From Nitrogeniibacter aestuarii (GTDB lineage Bacteria; Pseudomonadota; Gammaproteobacteria; Burkholderiales; Rhodocyclaceae): a stretch of 64,000 nt of DNA. The position numbers were made by a program, and so were the translations under genes. Location of the stretch: positions 806,001-870,000 of the forward strand of contig NZ_CP071321.1 of assembly GCF_017309585.1 (NCBI RefSeq), read 5' to 3'. Within the stretch, counting starts at the first letter, position 1. Each line of letters starts with the position of its first letter. This document shows positions 43,090 to 52,601 of this stretch, one piece after another. The notes under the pieces are model-generated. The model saw only the letters and a list, made by a program, of their open reading frames with translations, did not search any database and was not told the origin of the DNA.

Positions 43090-44493
43090 ATGAGTCAAAT
43101 CCCACTTGGTGTCGCTCTGAAGTACCTAACAAGCAATCGGTTTGCGGACCGTCTTTGGGTTCCCAGGTTGAGGTCCTCGGTCACCAGATCGGTGGGCGCC
43201 GTGTTGATCGTCGCGGGCCTGATGGGACTCATCGTCAGCCCTTCTGCAAATGCGGCCGACGGTCCTTTGCTCATCGGAGTAGGAACACATTTGGGGCAGG
43301 CAAAAACCGGGCCTCGAGACCTGACCCGATGGATGAGTGAGAGCGGTATCCGTGCCATCCGGGACGAATTCTACTGGGGGCATCTGGAGAAGCAAAAGAA
43401 CAGCTTTACTTGGACCGGTAAGCCCCTTCAGGCAAAACTGGCCCTTGGCGCGATCGAGGCTGAGGTTGGAGATGTGGCACTGCTGACGGTACTGGGTTAC
43501 GGAAATCCCTTGTACGGCGGTGGCCACCCCGAGCAGCCCGAGGCGGTTAGCGCATACACACGTTATGTGAGCTGGCTCCTGGGACAGTTGCCGCAAAAAC
43601 GACGTTATTTCGAAATCTGGAATGAATGGAACACTGGCGGCGGACTGGTGAAACCCAAACGCAGTGGCAGGGCAGAAACCTACGTTGCACTGGCGCGTCA
43701 GACGTACGCGAAGATCAAGCGCTTGCGCCCAGACGCAACTGTGCTTGTCGGAGCGCTAGGTCATGACGGTCAAAACTGGCCGTGGCTCCAGGAGGCGATA
43801 CGTTCCGGCATGCTAGAGGCTGGCGACGCACTCTCCGTCCATCTTTACAATCACTGCGAACGACAGCGCGTTGGGGCAGATGATCTGATTGGCCGACTGG
43901 ATAAATTGCGCGCCATTCTGATCGACGCTGGACGCGAAAACATGGGGGTCTACGTCACCGAGGTGGGGTGGCCCACCTATGAGGGGCGGTGTGGCGTTGG
44001 CGAACGTGCAGCGGCCGAATACACCTTGAGATTCCTCCTTGAGGCCAGTGCGCGTGAGTGGGTCAAGGGCGTATGGGTCTACGAATTCATGGACACGCCC
44101 CGGCGTGATGACAGCATTCAGGCGCACTTTGGCCTGCTGCGAACGACGGGGGAAGAAAAGCCATCTTCATGTGCCGTCAGGGCTTTCAATCAAGTGATCT
44201 CAGATCGCCCGATTCGAGTTCTGACCAGGAAGGGCCTCAGTGCCTACCTGTTCAAAAAGCGCAGTGGTGAGCATCTGATCTTTCTCTTCGGCAACGAGCA
44301 GGCCGCGAGGTCGAGCGTGCGCGTGATGAATGCCGGCACGGCTGAATTGCTCGATCCCTGCCGGTTGGCTTCCTCAGCACGTGTGGCACGCGTTGCGGGG
44401 CATGTTGAGGTGAACTTCGAAGGCGGCATGCCAATTGTATTGAACCTGCCGGATCATCTCCGACCAGAAGACATTTCGCTTGATTTTGACTGA
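43090..44493 (+). CDS. Exported clan-A glycoside hydrolase (GH39/GH5-like)
   Basis: This 467-residue protein has a long signal region (SVGAVLIVAGLMGLIVSPSANAA) and a TIM-barrel hydrolase domain. The acid/base glutamate is Glu179 in FEIWNEWNTGG (the NE motif), and the nucleophile is probably Glu291 in VYVTEVGWPTYEG. The first strand is IGVGTHLGQ and a later block KGVWVYEFMDTP. A small C-terminal beta-type domain follows. It may trim, release or edit the polymer in the periplasm or outside. It starts 5 bases after the flippase stop. Confidence 0.8.
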   Translation: MSQIPLGVALKYLTSNRFADRLWVPRLRSSVTRSVGAVLIVAGLMGLIVSPSANAADGPLLIGVGTHLGQAKTGPRDLTRWMSESGIRAIRDEFYWGHLEKQKNSFTWTGKPLQAKLALGAIEAEVGDVALLTVLGYGNPLYGGGHPEQPEAVSAYTRYVSWLLGQLPQKRRYFEIWNEWNTGGGLVKPKRSGRAETYVALARQTYAKIKRLRPDATVLVGALGHDGQNWPWLQEAIRSGMLEAGDALSVHLYNHCERQRVGADDLIGRLDKLRAILIDAGRENMGVYVTEVGWPTYEGRCGVGERAAAEYTLRFLLEASAREWVKGVWVYEFMDTPRRDDSIQAHFGLLRTTGEEKPSSCAVRAFNQVISDRPIRVLTRKGLSAYLFKKRSGEHLIFLFGNEQAARSSVRVMNAGTAELLDPCRLASSARVARVAGHVEVNFEGGMPIVLNLPDHLRPEDISLDFD

Positions 44494-44543
44494 TCAACGA
44501 CAGCCGCCCATTCAGACACAACTCTGTTTTTACGGTAATCCGG

Positions 44544-45629
44544 ATGACACCGATATACATCAATGGCCGATTCCTTGGGCGTCGGCCTACGGGAGTGGAT
44601 CGTTTTGCCCATGAAATACTGCGAGCCATGGACGACGCGCTCGGGCGATCGGCAGTTCAACTTCCGACCGACGTCACGATCCTAGTTCCTTCAGGCGCCG
44701 ATGCAAGCTTTCAACATCTTCGTGTTGAAACGGTAGGCCATCGAAATGGCTTGCTTTGGGAGCAAATAGACCTCCCGTGGCGAGCAAGGGACGGGGTCGT
44801 TCTGAATCTATGTAATGTGGGCCCGATATGCGCACGTCGGCAAGTGACGATCATTCACGATGCTGCAACAGTGCGCACCCCCGTTTCCTACAGTCGAGTC
44901 TTTCGCATGTGGTATGGCGTGCTGATTCCTTTTCTCGTGCGACGATCCATGGCAGTCGGGACCGTTTCTGAATTCTCCCGACAGGAGCTTGCCAAGGTGT
45001 ACGGCGTTCGCGATGCGTTCATCGTGGGCGAGGGCGGCGATCACATGGATCGAATTGAATCGGATCGTACGGTCCTGGAGCGCCACGACTTGACCCGTCG
45101 CCCCTTTGTGCTTGCCGTCAGCAGCATGGCGCCACACAAGAACTTCGGTCTGATCTCACGGGCAATGGCGCGCTTATCTTCGTCGGGATTCGATCTTGTT
45201 GTGGTTGGCGGAAGTAACCCCAAGATCTTCGCCGGAATGGAACAGGAGCTCCCCGATAGCGTCAAGTATCTCGGATATGTGAGCGACGCTGAACTGAAGG
45301 CTCTCTATGAGACCGCAGCCTATTTCGTCTTTCCCTCTACGTACGAGGGTTTCGGCATTCCGCCCCTTGAGGCGATGGCCTGTGGCTGTGCGGTGCTGGC
45401 CTCAAATGCCGCATCCATTCCGGAGGTGTGCGGTAACGCGGCCGCTTATTTTGACCCCAACGACCCGGACGGATTGGCGGCATTGCTCGAACGGGCAATC
45501 GGCGACGATAGCTTTCGGCGCGATCTTCAGACGAAGGGGCGGGAACGCTCCCTGGCTTTTCACTGGGAGTGTGGCGCACGTGCGCTGAGCGAACAGCTAA
45601 CAACAATAGTCGCCAATCAGACGGCGTGA
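44544..45629 (+). CDS. GT4-type glycosyltransferase
   Basis: This 361-residue GT-B glycosyltransferase has NGRFLGRRPTGVDRFAHEIL at the N-terminus (a glycine-rich acceptor loop) and the donor domain FVLAVSSMAPHKNFGLISRA, LVVVGGSN, VKYLGYVSDAELKALYETA and the EX7E-like FPSTYEGFGIPPLEAMACG. The sequence is of the mannosyl/rhamnosyl-transferase-like GT4 kind, but the donor cannot be assigned. The gap to the glycoside hydrolase gene is 50 bases and no terminator is seen. Confidence 0.86.
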   Translation: MTPIYINGRFLGRRPTGVDRFAHEILRAMDDALGRSAVQLPTDVTILVPSGADASFQHLRVETVGHRNGLLWEQIDLPWRARDGVVLNLCNVGPICARRQVTIIHDAATVRTPVSYSRVFRMWYGVLIPFLVRRSMAVGTVSEFSRQELAKVYGVRDAFIVGEGGDHMDRIESDRTVLERHDLTRRPFVLAVSSMAPHKNFGLISRAMARLSSSGFDLVVVGGSNPKIFAGMEQELPDSVKYLGYVSDAELKALYETAAYFVFPSTYEGFGIPPLEAMACGCAVLASNAASIPEVCGNAAAYFDPNDPDGLAALLERAIGDDSFRRDLQTKGRERSLAFHWECGARALSEQLTTIVANQTA

Positions 45630-45639
45630 GAACCGAACA

Positions 45640-46785
45640 ATGAAAGTAGCAATCATTCACGACTGGCTCACTGTTTACGCGGGAGCCGAGCGTGTTCTCG
45701 AGCAATTGATCCAGATCTGGCCTGATGCCGATCTTTTTTCGGTCGTTGACTTCGTGCCTGAGGCAGAACGCGGGTTTCTGCAAGGCAAGCGCGCCAAGAC
45801 CACATTCATCCAGCGCATGCCGCTTGCACGGACAAAGTATCGAAACTACCTGCCGCTGATGCCCATCGCGATTGAGCAGCTGGATCTCTCAGCCTATGAA
45901 CTCGTGGTTTCGAGCTCGCACGCAGTCGCAAAAGGTGTCATCACTGGCCCTGATCAGGTGCACGTCAGCTACGTTCATTCACCTATGCGATACGCGTGGG
46001 ACCTGCAGCACCAATACCTGAAAGAAGCGCGTCTCGATCAAGGCGTCAAGAGCGTAGTGGCGCGTTCGATGCTGCATTACATGCGGCTTTGGGATCTGAG
46101 AACTTCAAATGGCGTGGACCAGTTTGTCGCCAATTCATCGTTCATCGCGCGGCGTATCGCAAAAGCATATCGTCGCGATGCTGTCGTTGTGTACCCGCCG
46201 GTCAGTGTCGAGCGACTGGAGTGGACCGATCAGAAAGAGGATTTCTACGTAACCGCTTCAAGGATGGTGCCGTACAAAAAAATTCCGATGATCGTTGAAG
46301 CGTTCTCCCGTATGCGTGACAAAAAACTTGTGGTCATTGGGGACGGCCCGGAACTCGCGCGCGTGAGGGAGTTGGCGACACCCAACGTGTCGGTGCTCGG
46401 TTTTCAGCCGACCGAGGTCCTCGTCGATTACATCAAGCGGGCGCGAGCCTTCGTGTTCGCCGCTGAGGAAGACTTCGGCATTGCACCGGTTGAGGCACAG
46501 GCATGCGGTACGCCGGTGATCGCGTACGGGAAAGGTGGCGTTCTGGAATCTATTGTAGGCGTTGGTGACGGCGCAAGAACTGGCTTGTTCTACCCTTCCC
46601 AGACGCCCGAGGCGGTTGTGGAAGCAGTGAAGGCATTCGAGAAACCAGGGTTTGATATTTCGTCCAAAGCGTGCAGGGAAAATTCCCTGAGATTTTCCGA
46701 AACCTCGTTTAGGCGGACGCTTAGTGATATAGCCGCATTGGCGATTCAGGAAAAACTACAGCCGGTAGCTCGAAATGGCTTTTGA
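45640..46785 (+). CDS. GT4-type glycosyltransferase, WbaZ-like
   Basis: This 381-residue GT-B enzyme starts with MKVAIIHDWLTVYAGAERVL, the N-terminal signature of the WbaZ/mannosyltransferase-like GT4 group. It continues with YVHSPMRYAWDLQHQYL and the donor-site blocks YVTASRMVPYKKIPMIVEAF, LVVIGDGPEL and EEDFGIAPVEAQACGTPVI. It probably adds mannose or a related sugar. The start is 10 bases after the preceding gene's stop, so the two are cotranscribed. Confidence 0.87.
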   Translation: MKVAIIHDWLTVYAGAERVLEQLIQIWPDADLFSVVDFVPEAERGFLQGKRAKTTFIQRMPLARTKYRNYLPLMPIAIEQLDLSAYELVVSSSHAVAKGVITGPDQVHVSYVHSPMRYAWDLQHQYLKEARLDQGVKSVVARSMLHYMRLWDLRTSNGVDQFVANSSFIARRIAKAYRRDAVVVYPPVSVERLEWTDQKEDFYVTASRMVPYKKIPMIVEAFSRMRDKKLVVIGDGPELARVRELATPNVSVLGFQPTEVLVDYIKRARAFVFAAEEDFGIAPVEAQACGTPVIAYGKGGVLESIVGVGDGARTGLFYPSQTPEAVVEAVKAFEKPGFDISSKACRENSLRFSETSFRRTLSDIAALAIQEKLQPVARNGF

Positions 46786-46848
46786 GTGTGCGCAAATAAA
46801 TATGAGGTGCCGAATGAAAGGTGTGAGTCAACCTAATTGTGCAGAAGT

Positions 46849-47943
46849 ATGAATTCGTCTCACCGGCTGCATAGTATTGAGGTGCTGAGGGGGGTCGCGG
46901 CGATGCTTGTGGTATGGCAGCATAGCTCTGAGATGCTGGCTCGAATACCTGAGGTGGCTGCGCGTGGGGCAGCATTTGCTGCATTTGCGTGGAATTTTGA
47001 CTTCGGACGAATAGGGGTTGTTTGTTTCTTTTTGATATCTGGCTTTGTTATTCCTTACAGTTTTCCATCCGGTGCGGCTGCTGTAAAGAGCTTCGCGATC
47101 CGAAGATTTTTTCGTCTTTTTCCGGCCTATTGGTTGTCAATCTTGGCGGCAATCTTTGTTTACCGAATTTGTGAAGGTAAGGAGTTCTCATTAGTCGAGG
47201 TGCTTGCCAATCTCACTATGATTCAAGGTTTTTTGGGGGTTGGGCACATACAGGGCTTGTATTGGACGCTTCAGGTTGAGCTGGTTTTTTATGCGCTTTG
47301 TGTAATTTTATTTCGATGTGGGCTTTTGTGGCGGCTTTCTATCCAGATTAGTATGTGCGTTCTACTGTTGGTAACCTTTTTTCTTGTGTCTGTTCTCGAT
47401 AAATATTCGGTTCTGGGGTTTTCGCTAAGTCAGGAGATGAGGTATCTGCCATATGTTCTTGCGATCATGTATTCAGGTACTGTCTTGCGCCAATACTTCT
47501 TCCCACGAGAAGGAGTGGCTAAGTTCTGGGGTTTGTCTGGAGTTGTGCTGGTTTTTTCTATTCCTGTTTTGGTTTTCGTTTTATCGATTTTTGGCCTAAA
47601 TTTTGTGGAGCATCCGGGGCGCTTCTTTTTCGGGCATCTATTTGGATTGGTAATATTTGTCGGTGGGTTTTACGTCCTCCGGATTGAAAGTAGAATTTTG
47701 TTGTGGCTCGGAGCGATAAGCTACTCTCTTTACCTCTTTCACCCAATTGTTATGAAAATGGTCGGGCTGTGGGTTGATAAAGCATTGAGCGTGGGTGTTG
47801 AGGCGACGCACATGGGGGTCTTGATTTGCTTTATTTCACTTCTGACTATGGGTGTCGCCTCTTTGGTTTATCGGTTTGTTGAGATGCCTTCGATTGCACT
47901 CGGTAGACATTTGAGTCGCGGCCAAGGAACGCACGTCGTTTGA
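46849..47943 (+). CDS. Acyltransferase-3 family membrane protein
   Basis: This 364-residue integral membrane protein has about ten helices and the acyltransferase-3 signatures: the start HRLHSIEVLRGVAAMLVVWQH with the catalytic-type His, and RIGVVCFFLISGFVIPYSF plus RRFFRLFPAYWL near residue 80-100. It O-acylates (often O-acetylates) surface polysaccharides. The codon use is strongly A/T-biased compared with the flanking genes. The ATG at 46849 is chosen; an in-frame TTG at 46837 is possible. No clear terminator follows before the convergent gene at 48061. Confidence 0.85.
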   Translation: MNSSHRLHSIEVLRGVAAMLVVWQHSSEMLARIPEVAARGAAFAAFAWNFDFGRIGVVCFFLISGFVIPYSFPSGAAAVKSFAIRRFFRLFPAYWLSILAAIFVYRICEGKEFSLVEVLANLTMIQGFLGVGHIQGLYWTLQVELVFYALCVILFRCGLLWRLSIQISMCVLLLVTFFLVSVLDKYSVLGFSLSQEMRYLPYVLAIMYSGTVLRQYFFPREGVAKFWGLSGVVLVFSIPVLVFVLSIFGLNFVEHPGRFFFGHLFGLVIFVGGFYVLRIESRILLWLGAISYSLYLFHPIVMKMVGLWVDKALSVGVEATHMGVLICFISLLTMGVASLVYRFVEMPSIALGRHLSRGQGTHVV

Positions 47944-48060
47944 GAGATTTTCTTTTCATGTGCTCTATGGGTGTCGGTCCGATGCCGTAAATATGGTCTT
48001 AGCCGCGCGGAACAATTAAGTGTGATAATAGACAATAACGTGATTGAGGATCGGATGCGT

Positions 48061-51000
48061 TCATTGTAGGAAGCGTAAATAAACGGGTCCTGCGGCCTCG
48101 CTTAATTCAACTCTGCTCGTAACCCCGTCGGGGTTGGCAGATATGTTGACGTTACTGGTTCCGTACATGTCGGTGATGCTCTCAAGCCGCGCATCCGGGA
48201 AGGAAAGTGTCAGATCACCGTCCGTTCGGGTGTTCCACACAATCCATGTGCGGCCCGTCTCATCCTGGAGCCCCATGACGTGAACGCCCGCCGGGGCGTT
48301 TGTTGCCAGGCCGATGAATTCTTGATCGGCTGCAGCAGACACAAGATGTGCGAGTGCGTCCGCGCCCGGCTTGTTTTGAAGAAACTCGTTCAGCAGGCCG
48401 AAATGATGTTGGTGATCAGCTACGTCGGCGCCCTTGTTGACCAGGTTGTACCAGATCGACATCGGGATATTGGATGCCCAGTTGGAGAGGGTGCCTCGCG
48501 CGAGCATGACCGCCTGCCGGTGTTCAAAGGCGTCCTGATCGCTCTGGGTGTCGATGCGGTTGGTGGAATAGCCCCATTCGGTAAGCCACATGGGCAGCGT
48601 GCGTCCAGCGAGGGTCTTGATCACCCAGTTTGCGGTGATCCATTGGTCAATGATGGTTTCGGGCGCTTCGTCGCGATATCCGTGTATTGCAACTGCGTCT
48701 GCATTTTGCGCTGCGCCCGCCATGAGCATGGTCTCCATGTAGGGCCAGTTGAACCCGGCCAGGCCTCCTGTGGAGACCTTGGCGGCGGGATTGCCCTGGT
48801 GCACACCGTCGATCGCGGCTCTGCAGAGACTTGCGTAGGCTTGTGGGTCGGGCGTAGACCCCCAGAACACCTCGGTGTCGGGTTCGTTCCACACCTCGAA
48901 GGATACCGACCGCCCCGCGAAATATTGCGCGGCGGCTTTTGCGTACGCTGCGAAAGCGGCCCGGCCGGCGGCGGTGCGAACATCGTGATCGGGATGACCG
49001 TAGTCGAGGATGAAGAGCATGCCCATCCCCTGTGCTTCAGCTTCGGTGACCAAGGGTTCGAAACGTTTGAAGTCATAGACTCCATTGCGCTCGACGTCGG
49101 TCCAGTACAAGTCGCTTCGGATGAGCTGTATGCCGTGTTGAGCGGCAATGGCGACCGGCGCAAGACCGGCGCTGAGGTGATGCGCGACACCCAAGCGATT
49201 GCCCAGTTTTCGCGCTGACGGCGGCACTTGTGTCAGCGCGTTGGTATCGGGGTCGAGCGAAAAAGTGACGTTTGTGCTCGCCCAGACGCTCAAGTCGTCA
49301 AAGTTTGCAGTGCCGCTGCAGGGTAGCCCCACGATGTTCTGGACGATCAGCTGGATGGCCTCGATACTGCCATGCGCTTTTCCGTCAGCTCGTCCGCCCC
49401 AAAAGCTGTCGGGTCGGGATACGGCGACCCGAGTATGGAACCAGGCGGTGGCATCGCTGCCTTCCAGAGGACGCCACAAGCGGTACTGAAGGGACTGCCC
49501 CTCTTCATCGACGAGCCGCAGATGGAGTTGAACGCAAGCGAGCGCTTTTGCGCTGATGGACAGCGCCGCTGGAACTTCAATCGGTTTTGGCAGCTGAAGC
49601 CATGCGCCAACATAGCCACACGAGACGCCAACGCAGTTAAAGGCGTAATTCACAGCGAGGCTGCTGTTCGATGCGTTGCCGGCGCCGAGTGCTACTGAGC
49701 CCGATGCGCCACTGTCACCGCCCGCGACTCCGTACCACGGACCGGTATTCAGGCGGTCGTCAAAGTTGTCAATCGTTGCGTGTCCCGTGCTGAGCGCGGC
49801 GACGCGCACCACGGGTTCATCTGCCATCCCGATCTGGTCGATGAACGCGCTGCCTTCAAGCGTACCCGCATGGCGCGCCCAGACGACAATCGAGACCGCG
49901 ACGATGTTGCCGGATATCTGCCCGGTGGCTGCGCCGCCCCAATACGTATCTGGCTTGGCCAGCGCCACGGTACTCTTGTACCAACTGTTTGGGTTGTACG
50001 CCGCAATCGGTTTGACTGTCTCGTACTGGAGCGTCTGGCCGGTTTCGTCTGTGACGCGAACGCGCAACTGCGTTTCCTTTGAGACGCGGGCCCAGAAGGA
50101 AAGCGCACCCTTGGGGGGAAGGGGTTCGGGCAGCGCCAACGTGCTAACGATGCTTGGCATGCATTCCGCACTGCTCGCACAGGTGGCGTTATAAGTGACC
50201 AGCATTGAGCGCGCGGTGTTGTAGCCTGCGCCCGTGCCCAAGGAGGCATCGACCGATCCCACGAGTGACTCGATTTCCCAAGGAGCATGCGTTGGGCGCG
50301 TATCGAAATCGTCGAAGGCGAGGCGGCCGTCATCAAGATTGAACGCGATGGATACGGGGGCGTCTTTGGTCATTGTCACGGTATCAATGTCAACCGCGCC
50401 GGAGGTCGACTGGCTATTGCGACTTCGAACGACGATCCACATTTCGGATATGCCACCTTGCGGGACGCCTGTGTTGACCCCACCCCAGTGGTCCGTTGGA
50501 CGGCTCATATCGGCGGTGGCTAGGTACCACGTGGAGGGGGTGTAGCCGTCGAGGGGGCGGCGCAGAGCGTACTGCAACATCTGTCCAGATACGTCCAGGA
50601 GGCGCAGTTGCAGTTCGACATCCGTCGGTGCCTTCACCCGGATGGCGACACCCCCGGGCAGCGCCGTCGGTGTCGGTAACGCAAGAACGGAGGCTGCGGC
50701 GGAGCTGCAGGGCGCTGCGGTTGGCGCGCAGTTCAGCGCGTAATTCATCCTCAGACCACGTGTACTCTCATGTCCCGGGGAGGTGTCCAAGTGAGCATTT
50801 GCCGAGCCGGCGCTCGCTGTCCATGTGGCCCAAGGCAACGGCGTGATGCGACGGTCGAAGTCGTCGATGATGACATCGGAGGTTATTGGCGAGGCGGTCT
50901 CAGCGCTTGGAATACTTGCGACAAGTTCAATATCGTCGATGTGAACGAATCCTGATACCGTAGCTGTATCGTCGCCTTCAACCATCATCCACACTTCGGT

Positions 51001-52134
51001 AATGCTCCCATGGATGACGCCATCTGCCGCCCCTCCCCAATGACTTGCCGGTTTGGAAAGATCGACTTCGGCTTGGTACCAGACGGCGGGGTTGTAGGCT
51101 TCGATCGGCTTTGCCACGGCGTACTGGAATATTTGCCCTGTCGAATCCACTACCCTGAGCTTCAATCGAGCGTCGATCGACGACCGAGTCATGAAGCGTA
51201 CGCCTGCTCCCGCTGGCAAGGGTACCGGCAGCTTGATCGTTGCGGCTGCAGCAGGCACGCAGTTGCCACCCGAGCCGGAGCAAGAGAACGTGTAGTTGAG
51301 CGCGAGTCCTTTTGCGCTTGAGTATCCGGGTGCTCCCTGGACCCAGGCAGAGGCTGTCAAACTCGAGCGGACCCAGATCTTCCAGGGCAAGATGGTTGAG
51401 CGATTCTCGAAATCGTCGACGATCGAGTCGAAGGCCGTGGTGCCGCTAACCCGGCTGGAGGTTTCAGAGACCATGGATACATTGTCAATGACGAGAAAGC
51501 CCGATCCGGCTGGGGAGGCTGTCGACTCGACAATGAAAAAGATTGATTTGATGTTGCCCTGAAACAGTCCGTTGTTCGCGCCACCGAAGTAGGAGTCAAA
51601 GTTGTTAATGGCGACACTAGCTGTAAACCAGGTGTTCGGATCGTAGGCCGCCAGAGGGCGCGCAACTCTATATTGAAAAACCTGATCGCTCTCGTCTTGA
51701 ATTCGCACGATCAAGTTTGCCTCTGGAGAGAGTCTCGCGACGAACGTGATTGCTGCGAGCGGCGTAACTACTGTCTCTGGCAGATATCTGAGACCGGCAA
51801 ATTGTTTGCAGGCTGCACTTTTCTGCGAGCAAGTAAAGTTGTAGTCCAGCTTGAGTGCGTTTCCCCCGAGAGCATCCGGAGCCAAAGCGGTGCTTGCTGT
51901 GACTCCTGTCTCGACGCTACGCCATGTTTGCCAAGGTGAAATAGATTGACTGGTATCGAAATTACCCAGCAAAACCTCAGCGTGAAGCGCGCCGTTCGCG
52001 AGCGCGAGACAGATGAGGGCCGCTGATAGAAGGATGCCCCGCAGCGTAGACCACGCAGAGCGTCGTTCCGCTTGTTTTCCGGCGCGTGTTGCCATATCGC
52101 TGAGTAGCATTCTAGAGAGTTGAAAATTTGTCAT
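48061..52134 (-). CDS. Large exported protein: five tandem repeats plus glycoside hydrolase domain
   Basis: This 1357-residue protein has a signal-type N-terminus (RGILLSAALICLALANGALHA). Five related domains of ~165 residues follow, repeating about every 183 residues (approx. 55-975). Each starts with a DDFDxR...PW-like stretch, has a YxFxC...C pair, a middle strand such as LRVTDETGQTLQYE and the block WGGxxxGxxxGxI. The C-terminal part (~990-1357) is a clan-A TIM barrel with acid/base Glu near 1084 (FEVWNEPDTE) and nucleophile Glu near 1186 (WLTEWGYS). It probably binds and cuts surface glycan. In-frame starts at 52110 and 52095 are also possible; none has a good ribosome site. Confidence 0.78.
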   Translation of the reverse strand: MTNFQLSRMLLSDMATRAGKQAERRSAWSTLRGILLSAALICLALANGALHAEVLLGNFDTSQSISPWQTWRSVETGVTASTALAPDALGGNALKLDYNFTCSQKSAACKQFAGLRYLPETVVTPLAAITFVARLSPEANLIVRIQDESDQVFQYRVARPLAAYDPNTWFTASVAINNFDSYFGGANNGLFQGNIKSIFFIVESTASPAGSGFLVIDNVSMVSETSSRVSGTTAFDSIVDDFENRSTILPWKIWVRSSLTASAWVQGAPGYSSAKGLALNYTFSCSGSGGNCVPAAAATIKLPVPLPAGAGVRFMTRSSIDARLKLRVVDSTGQIFQYAVAKPIEAYNPAVWYQAEVDLSKPASHWGGAADGVIHGSITEVWMMVEGDDTATVSGFVHIDDIELVASIPSAETASPITSDVIIDDFDRRITPLPWATWTASAGSANAHLDTSPGHESTRGLRMNYALNCAPTAAPCSSAAASVLALPTPTALPGGVAIRVKAPTDVELQLRLLDVSGQMLQYALRRPLDGYTPSTWYLATADMSRPTDHWGGVNTGVPQGGISEMWIVVRSRNSQSTSGAVDIDTVTMTKDAPVSIAFNLDDGRLAFDDFDTRPTHAPWEIESLVGSVDASLGTGAGYNTARSMLVTYNATCASSAECMPSIVSTLALPEPLPPKGALSFWARVSKETQLRVRVTDETGQTLQYETVKPIAAYNPNSWYKSTVALAKPDTYWGGAATGQISGNIVAVSIVVWARHAGTLEGSAFIDQIGMADEPVVRVAALSTGHATIDNFDDRLNTGPWYGVAGGDSGASGSVALGAGNASNSSLAVNYAFNCVGVSCGYVGAWLQLPKPIEVPAALSISAKALACVQLHLRLVDEEGQSLQYRLWRPLEGSDATAWFHTRVAVSRPDSFWGGRADGKAHGSIEAIQLIVQNIVGLPCSGTANFDDLSVWASTNVTFSLDPDTNALTQVPPSARKLGNRLGVAHHLSAGLAPVAIAAQHGIQLIRSDLYWTDVERNGVYDFKRFEPLVTEAEAQGMGMLFILDYGHPDHDVRTAAGRAAFAAYAKAAAQYFAGRSVSFEVWNEPDTEVFWGSTPDPQAYASLCRAAIDGVHQGNPAAKVSTGGLAGFNWPYMETMLMAGAAQNADAVAIHGYRDEAPETIIDQWITANWVIKTLAGRTLPMWLTEWGYSTNRIDTQSDQDAFEHRQAVMLARGTLSNWASNIPMSIWYNLVNKGADVADHQHHFGLLNEFLQNKPGADALAHLVSAAADQEFIGLATNAPAGVHVMGLQDETGRTWIVWNTRTDGDLTLSFPDARLESITDMYGTSNVNISANPDGVTSRVELSEAAGPVYLRFLQ
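49255..51980 (-). repeat. Five tandem in-frame domain repeats (about 550 bp each)
   Basis: The repeated unit begins at about 51972, 51420, 50868, 50318 and 49773 (minus strand), a period of roughly 550 bp. At the protein level each unit has an N-terminal Asp-Phe-containing start, one Cys-Cys pair and a WGG/FGG-xxxG-xxxG-x-I block. The nucleotide identity is low by eye, so the duplication is old and the domains have diverged. Confidence 0.75.
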
Positions 52135-52601
52135 TGCAAAAACCGTCGATTCTGGCGCCTTGAACGCATGACGTCCGGGCCGTTTCGTGTCCACTTGTGT
52201 TCGCCGCCGACAGGGAGGGAACTGGTTGTTGCAACGGTCTTGGGGTCGCATGCTTTACGCTATCCGGGCGAACGGCGCGTTCAGCCTTACGTACGGTTGA
52301 TAAAGAGCGGACACTCTGCTATGGCAACCATTTCCACGTGAATCGCCCACGGTTTCCTAGACACCTTTGTGCCTCAGATGGATTGTCCCGACCATCGGCA
52401 GCACTTTCGGCGGCTGGGCTGTTCTGCCGGAGATGAGGCGTCAATTGATAACTCGTGATTTGCAATATGTGCGGCCGGACACCCTTGGCGCTTACGGTGT
52501 CCGTCAGGCGAATGACGTATCAGTTGTGATATCGTTGTGCCGCTGCAGTGCACAATGACATGGGCGTTTCGTAATCGACACATCAGCATCGAAAGGAAAA
52601 C
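52135..52601. other. Divergent intergenic region with inverted repeats
   Basis: This 467-bp gap separates the five-repeat hydrolase gene (-) from the nucleotidyltransferase gene (+). Short open frames here show no protein character. Two inverted repeats are visible: GGACACC-N12-GGTGTCC (52477-52502) and TTGTGC-N9-GCACAA (52535-52555), the latter about 47 bases before the + strand start. AAAGGAAAAC supplies the ribosome site of the + gene. No clear -35/-10 pair could be fixed. Confidence 0.4.

Noticed and set aside
49255..51980. The five repeats as a recent tandem duplication or assembly error
   Set aside because: The units differ widely in sequence and slightly in length; only key residues are shared, so they are old diverged domains.
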